64,000 nt of DNA from WVZH01 sp034430895 (lineage in GTDB: Bacteria > Chloroflexota > Anaerolineae > Anaerolineales > E44-bin32), in contig DAOUDW010000046.1 in assembly GCA_034430895.1 (NCBI GenBank), positions 1 through 64,000 on the forward strand, written 5' to 3'. Positions 44,695-54,270 of this stretch are shown here, piece by piece. The position numbers and the translations under genes are program-made. Under the pieces are notes generated by a model. That model worked only from the letters and a program-made list of their open reading frames with translations. It ran no database searches and was not told where the DNA came from. The first letter of the stretch is position 1. Every line of letters begins with the position of its first letter.

Positions 44695-46197
44695 TCAGTG
44701 CCGGAAGTGCCGTACCCCCGTAAAGACCATGGCGATGTCCAATTTATCGCAAGCTTCGATGGACAGATCGTCACGTACGGAACCACCCGGCTGAACGATC
44801 GCCGTGATGCCAAATTTCGCCGCTTCTTCCACTGAATCCGGGAATGGGAAGAAGGCATCCGAAGCCATCACCGCGCCCTTGGATTTTTCACCTGCTCGCG
44901 AGGCTGCGATACGCACGCAATCGACTCGATTTGGCTGGCCGCCGCCAACTCCCACGGTAGCTTCACCAACACCGAAGACTATGGCATTGGATTTGACATG
45001 CTGGCAGGCTTTCCAGGCGAAACGCAAACCTGTCCATTCATCCTCGCTGGGTTCACGCTTGGTCGCCACACGCCAATCGGTCTCGGAAGGATCTCCCTTG
45101 TCGATGTCCTGCCGCAGGATCCCCGCATTAACCGAACGCAGTTCGTATTCCGGATCGAGATCCATCGAAGGCATCGACAACAATCTGAGATTCTCTTTCT
45201 TGGACAACAAATCGACCGCGTCCTTGCTGAAAGTGGGTGCGATGATGCACTCCACGAACAGCTTGCCCAATTTCTTCGCCACAGCCAGATCGAACTCACC
45301 ATTGACGGCGATCACACTCCCAAAAGCGGACACCGGATCGGAGGCTAGTGCCGGATCGTAGGCTTCCGCCAAAGTATCGGCAGAAGCTAACCCACATGGC
45401 GAAAGGTGCTTTACGATGCAAACCGTAGGACGCTCGAATGAGACCGCAGCCCGCCAGGCCGCATCGAGATCGAGCAGGTTGTTATAGGAAAGCGGTTTGC
45501 CCTGGAGTAATTTTCCACCCATCGGTCCAGCTTCCGGTGAAAAACCGTACAACAAGGCCGATTGATGGGGATTCTCGCCATAGCGCAGACTCTGGATGGG
45601 GAAAAGCGGCATGTTAACCGCTTCCCCGGGCGCCAGGTAGGCGCTGATCGCTGCATCGTAGGATTGCGTATGTGCAAAGGCCTTGACTGCCAACCGACGG
45701 CGCGTCTCCAAACTCGTTTCACCATTCTCGCGCAATTCCTGCAGCACGACCTCATAATCGTCGGAATCGACGATCACCGTGACACGTTGGAAATTCTTGG
45801 CCGCGGCACGCAGCAAGGCAACGCCGCCTATGTCGATTTTTTCGATGGCTTCTTCCAACGTCACGTTCGGTTTTGCAATCGTCTCGCGAAAACGATAGAG
45901 ATTGACCGCAATCAGATCGATCGGTTTTGCAGATATCTTTTCCAGGTCGGCTGCATCCGCCTTGCTTTCACGGGAAAGAAGACCGCCATGCACCGCGGGA
46001 TGCAGTGTCTTGACTCGGCCGCCCAGGATTTCCGGGTAGCCGGTATAATCCGCGACTTCCCTTACATCGATCTTGTTATCGCGCAGTAATTTTGCCGTCC
46101 CACCACTGGCGATGAATTCCCAACCCAAGGACGATAATCCTTCGGCAAAGTCCGATAATAACGATTTATCGGCAACGGATAACAAAGCAATTGACAT
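44695..46197 (-). CDS. purH: Bifunctional AICAR transformylase / IMP cyclohydrolase
   Basis: A 500-residue enzyme for the last two steps to IMP. The N-terminal MGS-like cyclohydrolase domain has SVADKSLLSDFAEGL and GGRVKTLHPAVHGG; the C-terminal transformylase has KHLSPCGLASADTL and DPVSAFGSVIAVNGE with the catalytic Lys-His region. The usual KHxNPCG reads KHLSPCG. AAGGAG lies 7 nt before the ATG. It follows purN by 11 bp. Confidence 0.97.
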   Translation of the reverse strand: MSIALLSVADKSLLSDFAEGLSSLGWEFIASGGTAKLLRDNKIDVREVADYTGYPEILGGRVKTLHPAVHGGLLSRESKADAADLEKISAKPIDLIAVNLYRFRETIAKPNVTLEEAIEKIDIGGVALLRAAAKNFQRVTVIVDSDDYEVVLQELRENGETSLETRRRLAVKAFAHTQSYDAAISAYLAPGEAVNMPLFPIQSLRYGENPHQSALLYGFSPEAGPMGGKLLQGKPLSYNNLLDLDAAWRAAVSFERPTVCIVKHLSPCGLASADTLAEAYDPALASDPVSAFGSVIAVNGEFDLAVAKKLGKLFVECIIAPTFSKDAVDLLSKKENLRLLSMPSMDLDPEYELRSVNAGILRQDIDKGDPSETDWRVATKREPSEDEWTGLRFAWKACQHVKSNAIVFGVGEATVGVGGGQPNRVDCVRIAASRAGEKSKGAVMASDAFFPFPDSVEEAAKFGITAIVQPGGSVRDDLSIEACDKLDIAMVFTGVRHFRH

Positions 46198-46208
46198 TAT
46201 TTCACTCC

Positions 46209-46826
46209 TTATTGAATTTCGATGGTATTCAACGCTTGTTGGATCGCCTGGACCAACAAACGATGTTCTACTTGATGAATGCGTTCTTCGAGTGTTTCGA
46301 GCGTGTCCTCGTTAGAAATCAGAACGACTTCCTGGGCGATCACGGGCCCAACATCGACACCTTCATCGGGCACGTAGTGCACCATCACACCGGTTTGTGT
46401 GATCTTCCCGGTTTGAAAGTCATCCCAAGCGCGTTCGATGGCATGCGTTCCGGCGAACGTACCCGGTAAAGCGGGATGCAGATTGATAACTCGCATCGGG
46501 AAGCGATCCAGAAAAGCCGAGGTGAGCACACGCATCCACCCCGCCAGAATCACAAATGTTGGCTCATATGCAGCCACGATTTCCGCCAGATCCGCATCGT
46601 ACTCGCGACGATCTTTACCCTCATCCTTGTAGGGCTTCCAGGGATGGTAACGGCTCGGAATGCCCGCTTTGTCCGCTCGTTCTAGCGAATAGGCTTTTTT
46701 ATGGTCGCAAATCACAGCGACAACGTCTGCATCCAGATCGCCAGATTCACATGCATCGATGACGGCCTGCAGATTACTGCCGAAACCAGATGCCAACACA
46801 ACCAGTCGATTTTTCTTATCTGCCAC
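46209..46826 (-). CDS. purN: Phosphoribosylglycinamide formyltransferase
   Basis: A 205-residue 10-formyl-tetrahydrofolate-dependent GAR transformylase. It has LVVLASGFGSNLQAVIDA (phosphate binding), the Asn-His-Asp catalytic set in VINLHPALPGTF and DEGVDVGPVIAQE, and normal length. The GTG at 46826 is the chosen start, with AGGGA upstream and the family start right after it. It follows the PurD-PurM fusion by 28 bp, so the genes occur in the order D-M-N. Confidence 0.95.
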   Translation of the reverse strand: MADKKNRLVVLASGFGSNLQAVIDACESGDLDADVVAVICDHKKAYSLERADKAGIPSRYHPWKPYKDEGKDRREYDADLAEIVAAYEPTFVILAGWMRVLTSAFLDRFPMRVINLHPALPGTFAGTHAIERAWDDFQTGKITQTGVMVHYVPDEGVDVGPVIAQEVVLISNEDTLETLEERIHQVEHRLLVQAIQQALNTIEIQ

Positions 46827-46854
46827 GGAACATCCCTCTCTCCAGAACGAGGCA

Positions 46855-49125
46855 CTAAACAAGTATAATTTCGTTCCCTTCGCATATCTCGCCAATAACA
46901 TACGTTTCTTCTGGAATCGCTTTCTGTACTTTTTTAACATCGGACGGATCGATCGCCGCAACCATGCCGATGCCCATGTTGAAGACCCGGTACATCTCGT
47001 CGCGGGCAATTCCGCCACGTTCCTGAATCAACTCAAATACTTCCAGCACGGGCCAGGAACCAATCTCAATACTTGCGCCCAGGTTTTCCGGCAAAGCCCT
47101 GGGAATATTATCGAAAAATGCACCTCCTGTGAGGTGCGCCAATGCCTTGATCGGATTCTTGGCTTGATCGAGAACCTTCGAAAGCGCCGAAAGATAAGAG
47201 CGGTGCGGTGCCAGCAAAGCATCGGCAAGTGTGCTGCCGTCTGTTAATTTATGTGCCGAAAGATCCACATCTGCAAATATCCGTCGGATGAGTGAATACC
47301 CGTTCGTGTGCGGACCCGACGATGCCAACCCCAACAGCTTATCACCCGCCCGGATATCCCCGCTAGGGAGGATTTTGTCGCGTTCGACGACCCCGACAAT
47401 CGCACCGGCCAGGTCGAGCTGGCCTTCCACATACATCCCCGGAAGCTCTGCCGTCTCGCCACCAAGCAAGGCGCATTTCGCTTCCCGGCAAGCCTCGGCA
47501 ACACCGGCGACGAGTTCAGCAACCACCTCCGGATCGGTCGCACTGCAGCCGATGTAATCCAAAAAGAACAGCGGTCGTGCGCCTTGCACCAGAATATCAT
47601 TGATACAGTGATTGACCAGATCGACGCCGAGATCGTGATAGCGTCCCAATTGCACACCCAGCATCACCTTCGTGCCCACGCTGTCTGTCGAACCGGAAAG
47701 TACGGGGTCTTTCAATGTCGTAACAGGAGAGGCCTGATATAAGCCTCCGAAAGCGCCCACGCCGGCCAGTACTTCCTTTCCGTGAGTCGATTCCACGGCT
47801 TGTTTCATTAACGCCACAGCTCGATTTCCGGCATCGATATCGACACCCGCCGCAGCGTACGCGGAAACCGGTTTGGCGATGTCTTTGCGATACTGCATCC
47901 CCTCGAAGTGGATCTTTTCGATTCCGGCGTAAACGATTTTACGGGCTTCGGTGATATTTGGTCCACAGGCGGTCATCCCCAGAACTCGCCCACCATTGGT
48001 GACGATGGCTCCATTCTTCTGCGCCGTCCCGGCGTGAAACGCCAGGACATCTTCCGGCAGGGAATTCAACCCTGTGATCTCGATACCTTTTTCATAGGTC
48101 CCCGGATAACCGCCCGAAGCCAGGACTACACAGAGCGCCGCACCATCGCTCCAGCGTACATGGGGGGCAACCTGGGCAAGCCTTCCCTTAACACAAGCCA
48201 GCATGATTTCCAGTAGATCGGATTCGAGCAGCGGCAGAATGACCTGGGTTTCAGGATCGCCGAAGCGACAGTTGTATTCCAGGACCTGAACACCCGAATC
48301 GGTCAATATCAAGCCGCCATAGAGCACGCCAATGAATGGATTGCCCTCTTCCCGCATCCCATCGATAACCGGCTGCAGCATACGTTTGCAGGCGTCATCA
48401 ATTTCAGCAGCCGTCATACTGGGGGATGGCGAGAAAGTCCCCATGCCGCCGGTGTTGGGTCCACGATCGTAATCCAATAAGCGTTTGTGATCCTGTGCAG
48501 TGGGCATGGGCAAGATGTCTCGTCCGTCGCTGAACACCAGCAGCGATACCTCACGACCGACGAGCTTGTCTTCGATCACGACCCGTTCACCGGCGGATCC
48601 AAATCGTTTCTCGATCATGATCTCGCGCAACGTCTTCTCTGCCTCTTCAAAATTGTCGGGCAGGATGACGCCTTTTCCCGCAGCCAGGCCGGAGGCTTTA
48701 ATCACATAATCCATATCCCGATGGCGAACATGCGCGAGGGCTTGCTCGAAATCTTCGAAGACTTCGAATCCTGCTGTGGGAATACCGTGACGCTGCATGA
48801 ATTGTTTCGCGAACGCTTTGGAGGATTCCAATTGGGCTGCCGCAGCCGTCGGCCCAAACACGGAAACACCCTTCGCCGTCAATGCATCGGTAACGCCGTT
48901 CGCCAAGGGAACTTCCGGCCCTACCACGACGAGGTCGATCTTCTTCTCGATCGCTGCGGCAACGATGCCATCTGTGTCGTCCGATGATACCGGGATATTT
49001 TCAGCAACTAGCGCTGTGCCCGGATTCCCAGGAAGGGCATACAGCTTGGAAAGCCGCGAAGATTGAGATATCTTCCAGGCTAGTGTATGCTCACGCCCTC
49101 CTGAGCCAACGACCAGGATGTTCAT
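46855..49125 (-). CDS. purD-purM: PurD-PurM fusion: GAR synthetase and AIR synthetase
   Basis: A 756-residue two-enzyme protein. Residues 1-418 are PurD: MNILVVGSGGREHTLAWKI, the ATP-grasp core with VIKASGLAAGKGV and EYNCRFGDPETQ. Residues about 423-750 are PurM: YAAAGVDIDAGNRAV, GSTDSVGTKVMLG, NHCINDILVQGARPLFFLDY and GGETAELPGMY. Only about five residues join them. It makes GAR and later closes FGAM to AIR. Two separate genes are usual in bacteria; the fusion plus purN after it gives the domain order of animal GART. GAGGAGG precedes the ATG. Confidence 0.95.
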   Translation of the reverse strand: MNILVVGSGGREHTLAWKISQSSRLSKLYALPGNPGTALVAENIPVSSDDTDGIVAAAIEKKIDLVVVGPEVPLANGVTDALTAKGVSVFGPTAAAAQLESSKAFAKQFMQRHGIPTAGFEVFEDFEQALAHVRHRDMDYVIKASGLAAGKGVILPDNFEEAEKTLREIMIEKRFGSAGERVVIEDKLVGREVSLLVFSDGRDILPMPTAQDHKRLLDYDRGPNTGGMGTFSPSPSMTAAEIDDACKRMLQPVIDGMREEGNPFIGVLYGGLILTDSGVQVLEYNCRFGDPETQVILPLLESDLLEIMLACVKGRLAQVAPHVRWSDGAALCVVLASGGYPGTYEKGIEITGLNSLPEDVLAFHAGTAQKNGAIVTNGGRVLGMTACGPNITEARKIVYAGIEKIHFEGMQYRKDIAKPVSAYAAAGVDIDAGNRAVALMKQAVESTHGKEVLAGVGAFGGLYQASPVTTLKDPVLSGSTDSVGTKVMLGVQLGRYHDLGVDLVNHCINDILVQGARPLFFLDYIGCSATDPEVVAELVAGVAEACREAKCALLGGETAELPGMYVEGQLDLAGAIVGVVERDKILPSGDIRAGDKLLGLASSGPHTNGYSLIRRIFADVDLSAHKLTDGSTLADALLAPHRSYLSALSKVLDQAKNPIKALAHLTGGAFFDNIPRALPENLGASIEIGSWPVLEVFELIQERGGIARDEMYRVFNMGIGMVAAIDPSDVKKVQKAIPEETYVIGEICEGNEIILV

Positions 49126-49170
49126 GCCTTCCTCCTCATGCATTACGATTTGGTTGTGGATTCCCCCGTA

Positions 49171-50571
49171 CTACCCAAAGCGTTCCTTAACCAGCGACTC
49201 TCCAACCTCGAACGGATACACGCCGGTAAAACATGCGTTGCAGTAACCACTCTCACTGCCAATCGCCCGCATCATACCTTCCAACGACAGAAAATGAAGG
49301 CTGTCCGTTCCCAATATATCACTGATCTCCGAGACGGAATTCGACGACGCCACCAATTCCTCCCGTGTGGGCATGTCCACACCCATGAAACATGGATGTG
49401 TGATCGGTGGACACGTGATACGCATATGAACTTCTGCAGCACCAGCTTCCCGCAGGGTGTTCACCAGGTGACGCGCAGTCGTACCGCGAACGATCGAGTC
49501 ATCTACAAGCACCACCCGTTTTCCATTCAATGCACTGCGTACGGGATTGAATTTCAAGTACACGCTGCGTTCGCGTAAATCTTGATCGGGTCGAATAAAC
49601 GTACGGCCGATATAAGAATCCTTAATTAATCCCATTTCAAATGGAATACCACTTTTATCCGCGTATCCTAAAGCAGCCGGTATCGAGGAATCGGGTACTG
49701 GAATTACCAGATCCGCGTCGATATTGCCTTCAATGGCCAACTCACGGCCGATCCGACGTCGCACCTGATAGACAACCTGACCATCCCAGACGCTGTCTGG
49801 ACGCGAGAAATAGATATGCTCGAAGGTGCACAAGGCCAAAGGTTGTGAGGGCGCGAGTGCCTGGCGGACCACCAATGCCGCATCGTGCAGGGCCACGACT
49901 TCTCCGGGATGTACTTCCCGCACAGCTTCGCATCCGATGATGTCCAGCGCGCTGGTCTCCGAACACACGGCATGTCCCCCACCGGGCAGTAGTCCAACTG
50001 TCAGCGGACGCAAACCCCAGGGATCTCTGGCAGCAAAGACCCCGTCGACCGTGAGGATCACGAGTGAAAATGCCCCTACCCAATCCTGCATCGCATGTGC
50101 CAGACGATCCAACCAGGTATCCCCCGGCGCGGCCGCGAGCATGAGTACCATCACTTCGCTGTCCGAACTGGAAGTTAGGCCTGCTCCATTCGTCAGAAGA
50201 CGTTTACGCAGTTCGTCGGCGTTCACCAGATTACCGTTGTGCGCCAGAGCGACCGGTCCGTAGCGGGTCTCGAGCAGAAACGGCTGTGCGTTCTGCAGGC
50301 TGGAGCCACCCGTGGTGCTGTAGCGCGTGTGTCCAATGGCGAGTTTGGCGTTCAATTCCCGGATCTCGTTTTGGGCGAAAAGCCGATCCACCAATCCCAT
50401 GCGTTTTCGCACGTCGATCGAATTACCATCGCTTATGGCGATACCCGCCGATTCCTGGCCGCGATGCTGTACGGCATGCAGCCCATAATACGTGAATGTC
50501 ACTGCTTCTTCGCGCGGTGAATCTATGCCGAATATCCCGCAGGCTTCACGCAGTCTTTCGGAAAAATTCAT
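49171..50571 (-). CDS. purF: Amidophosphoribosyltransferase
   Basis: A 466-residue PurF, the committed step of purine synthesis, making phosphoribosylamine from PRPP and glutamine. The N-terminal nucleophile Cys11 lies in REACGIFGID after a short propeptide. The glutaminase domain has GHTRYSTTGGSSLQNAQPF, and the PRPP loop is VVLVDDSIVRGTTARHLV. C-terminal cysteines (SGYCNACFTGVYP) fit the Bacillus-type enzyme with an iron-sulfur cluster. The start at 50571 is tentative; upstream in-frame starts exist. Confidence 0.96.
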   Translation of the reverse strand: MNFSERLREACGIFGIDSPREEAVTFTYYGLHAVQHRGQESAGIAISDGNSIDVRKRMGLVDRLFAQNEIRELNAKLAIGHTRYSTTGGSSLQNAQPFLLETRYGPVALAHNGNLVNADELRKRLLTNGAGLTSSSDSEVMVLMLAAAPGDTWLDRLAHAMQDWVGAFSLVILTVDGVFAARDPWGLRPLTVGLLPGGGHAVCSETSALDIIGCEAVREVHPGEVVALHDAALVVRQALAPSQPLALCTFEHIYFSRPDSVWDGQVVYQVRRRIGRELAIEGNIDADLVIPVPDSSIPAALGYADKSGIPFEMGLIKDSYIGRTFIRPDQDLRERSVYLKFNPVRSALNGKRVVLVDDSIVRGTTARHLVNTLREAGAAEVHMRITCPPITHPCFMGVDMPTREELVASSNSVSEISDILGTDSLHFLSLEGMMRAIGSESGYCNACFTGVYPFEVGESLVKERFG

Positions 50572-50607
50572 TCCCACACCCTGCATCTTTTCTGACTCGC
50601 CCACGGA

Positions 50608-51096
50608 TTACCCGCCTCCAAACTCTGAATCAGCTTCGGCCAACCGCTTTCGATGGTCTTCCTGTTGCTTACCAACAGCTTCGCTGATCTCCGTTGAAAC
50701 CAATCCCAGGATCTTCGCCGCAGCAAGGCCTGCGTTGCCGGGATCGAGCACCACCATCGGCGCTACCCCACTGGGCATTCGCAGAGACGAATACAAATCC
50801 GCACCGGCAAAACTACTCCCTATCGGCGGGCATGCGATCACCGGTGCACTAACATTTGCATCTACCATTCCGCTTAAGGCATTACTTCGACCTGCAACGG
50901 TGATATAAACCTTTGGTCGCGGATCGCCTTCGTATTCGGCAAGTAGATCTAATAATCGCTGCGGTGTTTTATGTGCTGAAGCAATCCGCTGAATACACTC
51001 GATATCCATCTGTTCGAGTACTCCCACGATTTGATCCACGTGCCCCCGATCCGATGGAGAACCCATCAAGATCACGACAAGAGATTTTGATGTCAT
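50608..51096 (-). CDS. purE: Class II PurE: AIR carboxylase
   Basis: A 162-residue PurE. Several segments match class II enzymes (such as that of Treponema denticola and animals) and not class I: IASAHKTPQRLLDLL, YITVAGRSNALSGMVDA, ACPPIGSSFAGADLYSSLRM and PSGVAPMVVLDPGNAGLAA. Class II enzymes carboxylate AIR to CAIR with CO2 directly and need no PurK. No purK is found in this operon, which otherwise covers every step. The start is followed by a normal N-terminus; the ribosome site AAGGAG is rather distant. Confidence 0.92.
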   Translation of the reverse strand: MTSKSLVVILMGSPSDRGHVDQIVGVLEQMDIECIQRIASAHKTPQRLLDLLAEYEGDPRPKVYITVAGRSNALSGMVDANVSAPVIACPPIGSSFAGADLYSSLRMPSGVAPMVVLDPGNAGLAAAKILGLVSTEISEAVGKQQEDHRKRLAEADSEFGGG

Positions 51097-51112
51097 GGAA
51101 TCGCTTTACTCC

Positions 51113-52084
51113 TTACTTTAAAATTCCACTCGCACGTAAGTTCTCTTCCAGACGTAGGCCTACTGGATAGGCTGCCGGCTGGAAAGGCTCGCCAGTTAAT
51201 TTCTCATAGAGTGAAACATAACGCTCGGCGACACGCAGCCAGAAAGCCTGTCCCATCTCCGGCGGCTCGCCGTCGCCACGATAGCCCTGTGCAGCATAAT
51301 CCAGACGTAAAAATTCCTTATCGTAGTTCTCTGGCTCCTTGCCTGCTTCAAATCTTTGAACGTAGCTGTCAGCCAGCCAGAAGCGAGATGAATCGGGTGT
51401 ATGTACTTCGTCAATGATGATCAATTCGCCATTTTCATCGACACCAAATTCATACTTCGTATCCACCAGGATCAACCCAGCTTCCTGGGCGACTTGCTGC
51501 CCCAGCCGAAAGACTTCGAGCGAGGCTTGCTGCACTTTTTCCCAGGTATCACCGTCCAGGTGCCCCTGGTCGACAACCTCCGCACACGTAAGCCGTTCGT
51601 CATGAGTTCCTGGCCCGCCCTTCGTTGTGGGCGTGATGATCGGTTCGGAAAGTGCTTGATTCTTACGCATGCCGTCCGGGAACTCATGCCCGTAAATTAT
51701 CCGCTCGCCAAGATCATAACGATACCAGAGCGCGGTCTTGGTCACTCCGGTGATATAGCCACGGATAACGACTTCCACCGGTAAGGTCTTGGCTTTGCGT
51801 GCCAATGTCGCATTGGGATCCGGGATACTGATCTTGTGATTGGGGATGATCCCTTCGGTTTTATCAAACCAGAAAGCGGAGAGCTGGTTGAGCACCTGCC
51901 CTTTATATGGTGCCAAACCGAGAATGCGATCAAAAGCAGACAAGCGATCTGTGGTCACCAAAAGCAATTCGCCATCCTCAAGTGGATAGAGATCACGCAC
52001 CTTGCCTTTATGCCGGTTGGGAAGCGGTAAATCCGTCTCCCAAAATGGATTTTCGGCTGCCTGAGTGATATAGTCACGACTCAT
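51113..52084 (-). CDS. purC: SAICAR synthetase
   Basis: A 323-residue phosphoribosylaminoimidazole-succinocarboxamide synthase, the long form. Key segments: NRHKGKVRDLYPLEDGELLLVTTDRLSAFDRIL (ATP binding), EVVIRGYITGVTKTALW, LVDTKYEFGVDENGELIIIDE and DSSRFWLADSY. It joins aspartate to CAIR. The ATG at 52084 overlaps the purB stop (ATGA); GGAGG lies 9 nt upstream. Confidence 0.96.
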   Translation of the reverse strand: MSRDYITQAAENPFWETDLPLPNRHKGKVRDLYPLEDGELLLVTTDRLSAFDRILGLAPYKGQVLNQLSAFWFDKTEGIIPNHKISIPDPNATLARKAKTLPVEVVIRGYITGVTKTALWYRYDLGERIIYGHEFPDGMRKNQALSEPIITPTTKGGPGTHDERLTCAEVVDQGHLDGDTWEKVQQASLEVFRLGQQVAQEAGLILVDTKYEFGVDENGELIIIDEVHTPDSSRFWLADSYVQRFEAGKEPENYDKEFLRLDYAAQGYRGDGEPPEMGQAFWLRVAERYVSLYEKLTGEPFQPAAYPVGLRLEENLRASGILK

Positions 52085-53487
52085 GTCACAGTTCCTCCAG
52101 TGGCTATACACTCACGAATACGCTCTGCCATACGACGAGCGCGCTGCGGTGCGAATCCCACACGATCCTTCGAACGCATCAGATCGTCGAGTGTTTCTTC
52201 TGGAAGATAACGCTGTAACTCAACATCGGCTCGCACGAGTTCGGTCAACGGATTGGGCTCTCCCAGTGCAACTTGCTGCCAGGCCGCCATGGCGTGTTCA
52301 CGCAAGCGTTCGTGCATCTCCTGACGATCGGCACCAGCGCGGCCCAAAGCCATCAACACCGCCTCGAGCGCTGCGAACGGTGCATAGCGTTTAAGATTCC
52401 TCTCGATATTTGCTTCCTGGATCACCCAATCCGCCATGATTTTGTTCGCCGTCAATAACAACTCATCAGCGATCAAGAAAGCCTCGGGTAAGATCGTCCT
52501 GCGATTTGCGCTATCATCCAGGGTACGTTCGAGTAATGACAGGGCCGTATTGTCCCAGGCAACGCGTGGATACTGCGCCAGAAGTCGGGCTAACGAATCC
52601 ATCTTCTCGGAAGCGATGGGGTTCTTTTTAAACGGCATGGCTGAAGAACCCACTTGCTTCTTACCGAAAGGTTCCGACATCTCTCCAATCGGTGGGGATT
52701 GCAGGATACGCAGATCGAATGCCATTTTGTGCAGCGATGCAGCCATCCCTGCCAATGCACACAGAATGTCGTAATCCTGTTTGCGCGGATAAACTTGATT
52801 GGTCACCTCGTAGAAAGGCAACTCGAGAATCTCGGAGAGACGCTGCTCGAATTGTTCAACGTTCTCTTCTTCCAGAAGATCGAAGAAGGAAGCGCTTGTC
52901 CCCACTGCACCCTTAAAGCCCTTGCCTCGCAATGAAGCACGTAATTGCTTGATTGTCTTCCATTCCTCCAACAAATCCTGTCCATAGATCGCCAAACGAT
53001 AACCCAGCGTGGTGGGTTCTGCTGGTTGAAGATGGGTGAAGCCCATCACCGGGGTTGCAGCCCATGTGTCGATTTGTTCTGCAAGTCGTTCGAGAACAGG
53101 CGCGAACCGCTCAAGAATCAGATCGAGGGAACGTTGCAGTCGGATTGCATCCGTATTGTCGACGACATCCATGGAAGTCATGCCCATATGGATCACGCCA
53201 CCGCCCAATGGTGCCTTTTCCGCAAATGCCCTCACTTCCGCCATCACATCGTGATGAATCTCGTTTTCAATCTCGATTGCACGCGCAATGTCGATATCAT
53301 CGATGTGTTCCTGCAAATCATCGACTTGATCCTGGGTGACCAAGCCCAACTCCGCCTGGACGAGTGCTACAGCCACCCAAATTTCACGCCACAGCCGACG
53401 TTTGGTGCGTTCGCCCCAAACCTGACGCATGGCATCTGAACCATATCGCCAACTTAAAAAGGACTGATATCGATCGTATTCATCCAT
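52081..53487 (-). CDS. purB: Adenylosuccinate lyase
   Basis: A 468-residue fumarase/aspartase superfamily enzyme for two steps: SAICAR to AICAR and adenylosuccinate to AMP. The three conserved regions are HMGMTSMDVVDNTDA, GFTHLQPAEPTTLGYR and the signature loop GSSAMPFKKNPIASEKM. It is coupled to purC by a 4-bp overlap and follows purQ by 33 bp. Confidence 0.96.
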   Translation of the reverse strand: MDEYDRYQSFLSWRYGSDAMRQVWGERTKRRLWREIWVAVALVQAELGLVTQDQVDDLQEHIDDIDIARAIEIENEIHHDVMAEVRAFAEKAPLGGGVIHMGMTSMDVVDNTDAIRLQRSLDLILERFAPVLERLAEQIDTWAATPVMGFTHLQPAEPTTLGYRLAIYGQDLLEEWKTIKQLRASLRGKGFKGAVGTSASFFDLLEEENVEQFEQRLSEILELPFYEVTNQVYPRKQDYDILCALAGMAASLHKMAFDLRILQSPPIGEMSEPFGKKQVGSSAMPFKKNPIASEKMDSLARLLAQYPRVAWDNTALSLLERTLDDSANRRTILPEAFLIADELLLTANKIMADWVIQEANIERNLKRYAPFAALEAVLMALGRAGADRQEMHERLREHAMAAWQQVALGEPNPLTELVRADVELQRYLPEETLDDLMRSKDRVGFAPQRARRMAERIRECIATGGTVT

Positions 53488-53520
53488 CGGCTTCTCGAAT
53501 GTATGGTTTTTGTTGTAGAC

Positions 53521-54270
53521 CTAAGCTATTTTCAGACCGTTCTTAAATAACTTTAACCCCATAGAACCATTTTCCGCTCGGAACCAGTGAGGATGCTGGT
53601 AGGGATGAATGTGGTCCTCGGGATGAGGCATAAGTCCAAGAACATTTCCAGCCGGGTTTGTAATACCGGCAATATCGTCTTCGGAGCCATTGGGATTGGC
53701 AGGATAATCACCGTTCGCCGCATTACCTGAGGGGTGAACGTAGCGAAAAGCAATCTGGCTTTGGGGCAAATCATCCCTCTCGTTCAGGATAAAGCGACCT
53801 TCACCATGAGCGACGGGGCATAGTATTGAATCCATATCCTGCAACCAGAGGGAGGGATTAGCTCGGTTTCCTTTCAGATGTACCCAACGACATTCAAAAC
53901 GACTGCTGGCGTTGAAAGTCAGGGTCGCTTGCACTCCGCCTTGTGGCAAGAAACCTGCTTTGACCAGAGCCTGGAAGCCGTTGCAAATCCCGATCACCGG
54001 GCGGCCATCGTCGATGAAGGACTGCATGAAGTCGGAAAACCATGTCTCCAGATCGAGGGCGAAGAGACGTCCGGCACCCAACGCGTCGCCGTAAGAGAAA
54101 CCACCGGGAAGTGCGAGCATCCCGTAGTCTCTCCAATTTCCGTTGTTCTCGCGCAGGATCGATAGCGGTGTGATAACAACCTCACCGCCTGCTCGAGTGA
54201 CCGCATCCGCAAGATCGCCGTCACGATTGGTACCTGGAGCGTGTAAGATCAGTACTTTAGCTGGCGACAT
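53521..54270 (-). CDS. purQ: FGAM synthase glutaminase subunit PurQ
   Basis: A 249-residue class I glutamine amidotransferase subunit that feeds ammonia to PurL. It has KVLILHAPGTNRDGDLADAV, the nucleophile Cys in VIGICNGFQALVKAG, and the His-Glu pair near PHPEDHIHPYQHP. The chosen ATG lies inside the purL end (14-bp overlap), so the two subunits are made together. An in-frame start at 54309 is possible but less family-like. Confidence 0.95.
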   Translation of the reverse strand: MSPAKVLILHAPGTNRDGDLADAVTRAGGEVVITPLSILRENNGNWRDYGMLALPGGFSYGDALGAGRLFALDLETWFSDFMQSFIDDGRPVIGICNGFQALVKAGFLPQGGVQATLTFNASSRFECRWVHLKGNRANPSLWLQDMDSILCPVAHGEGRFILNERDDLPQSQIAFRYVHPSGNAANGDYPANPNGSEDDIAGITNPAGNVLGLMPHPEDHIHPYQHPHWFRAENGSMGLKLFKNGLKIA

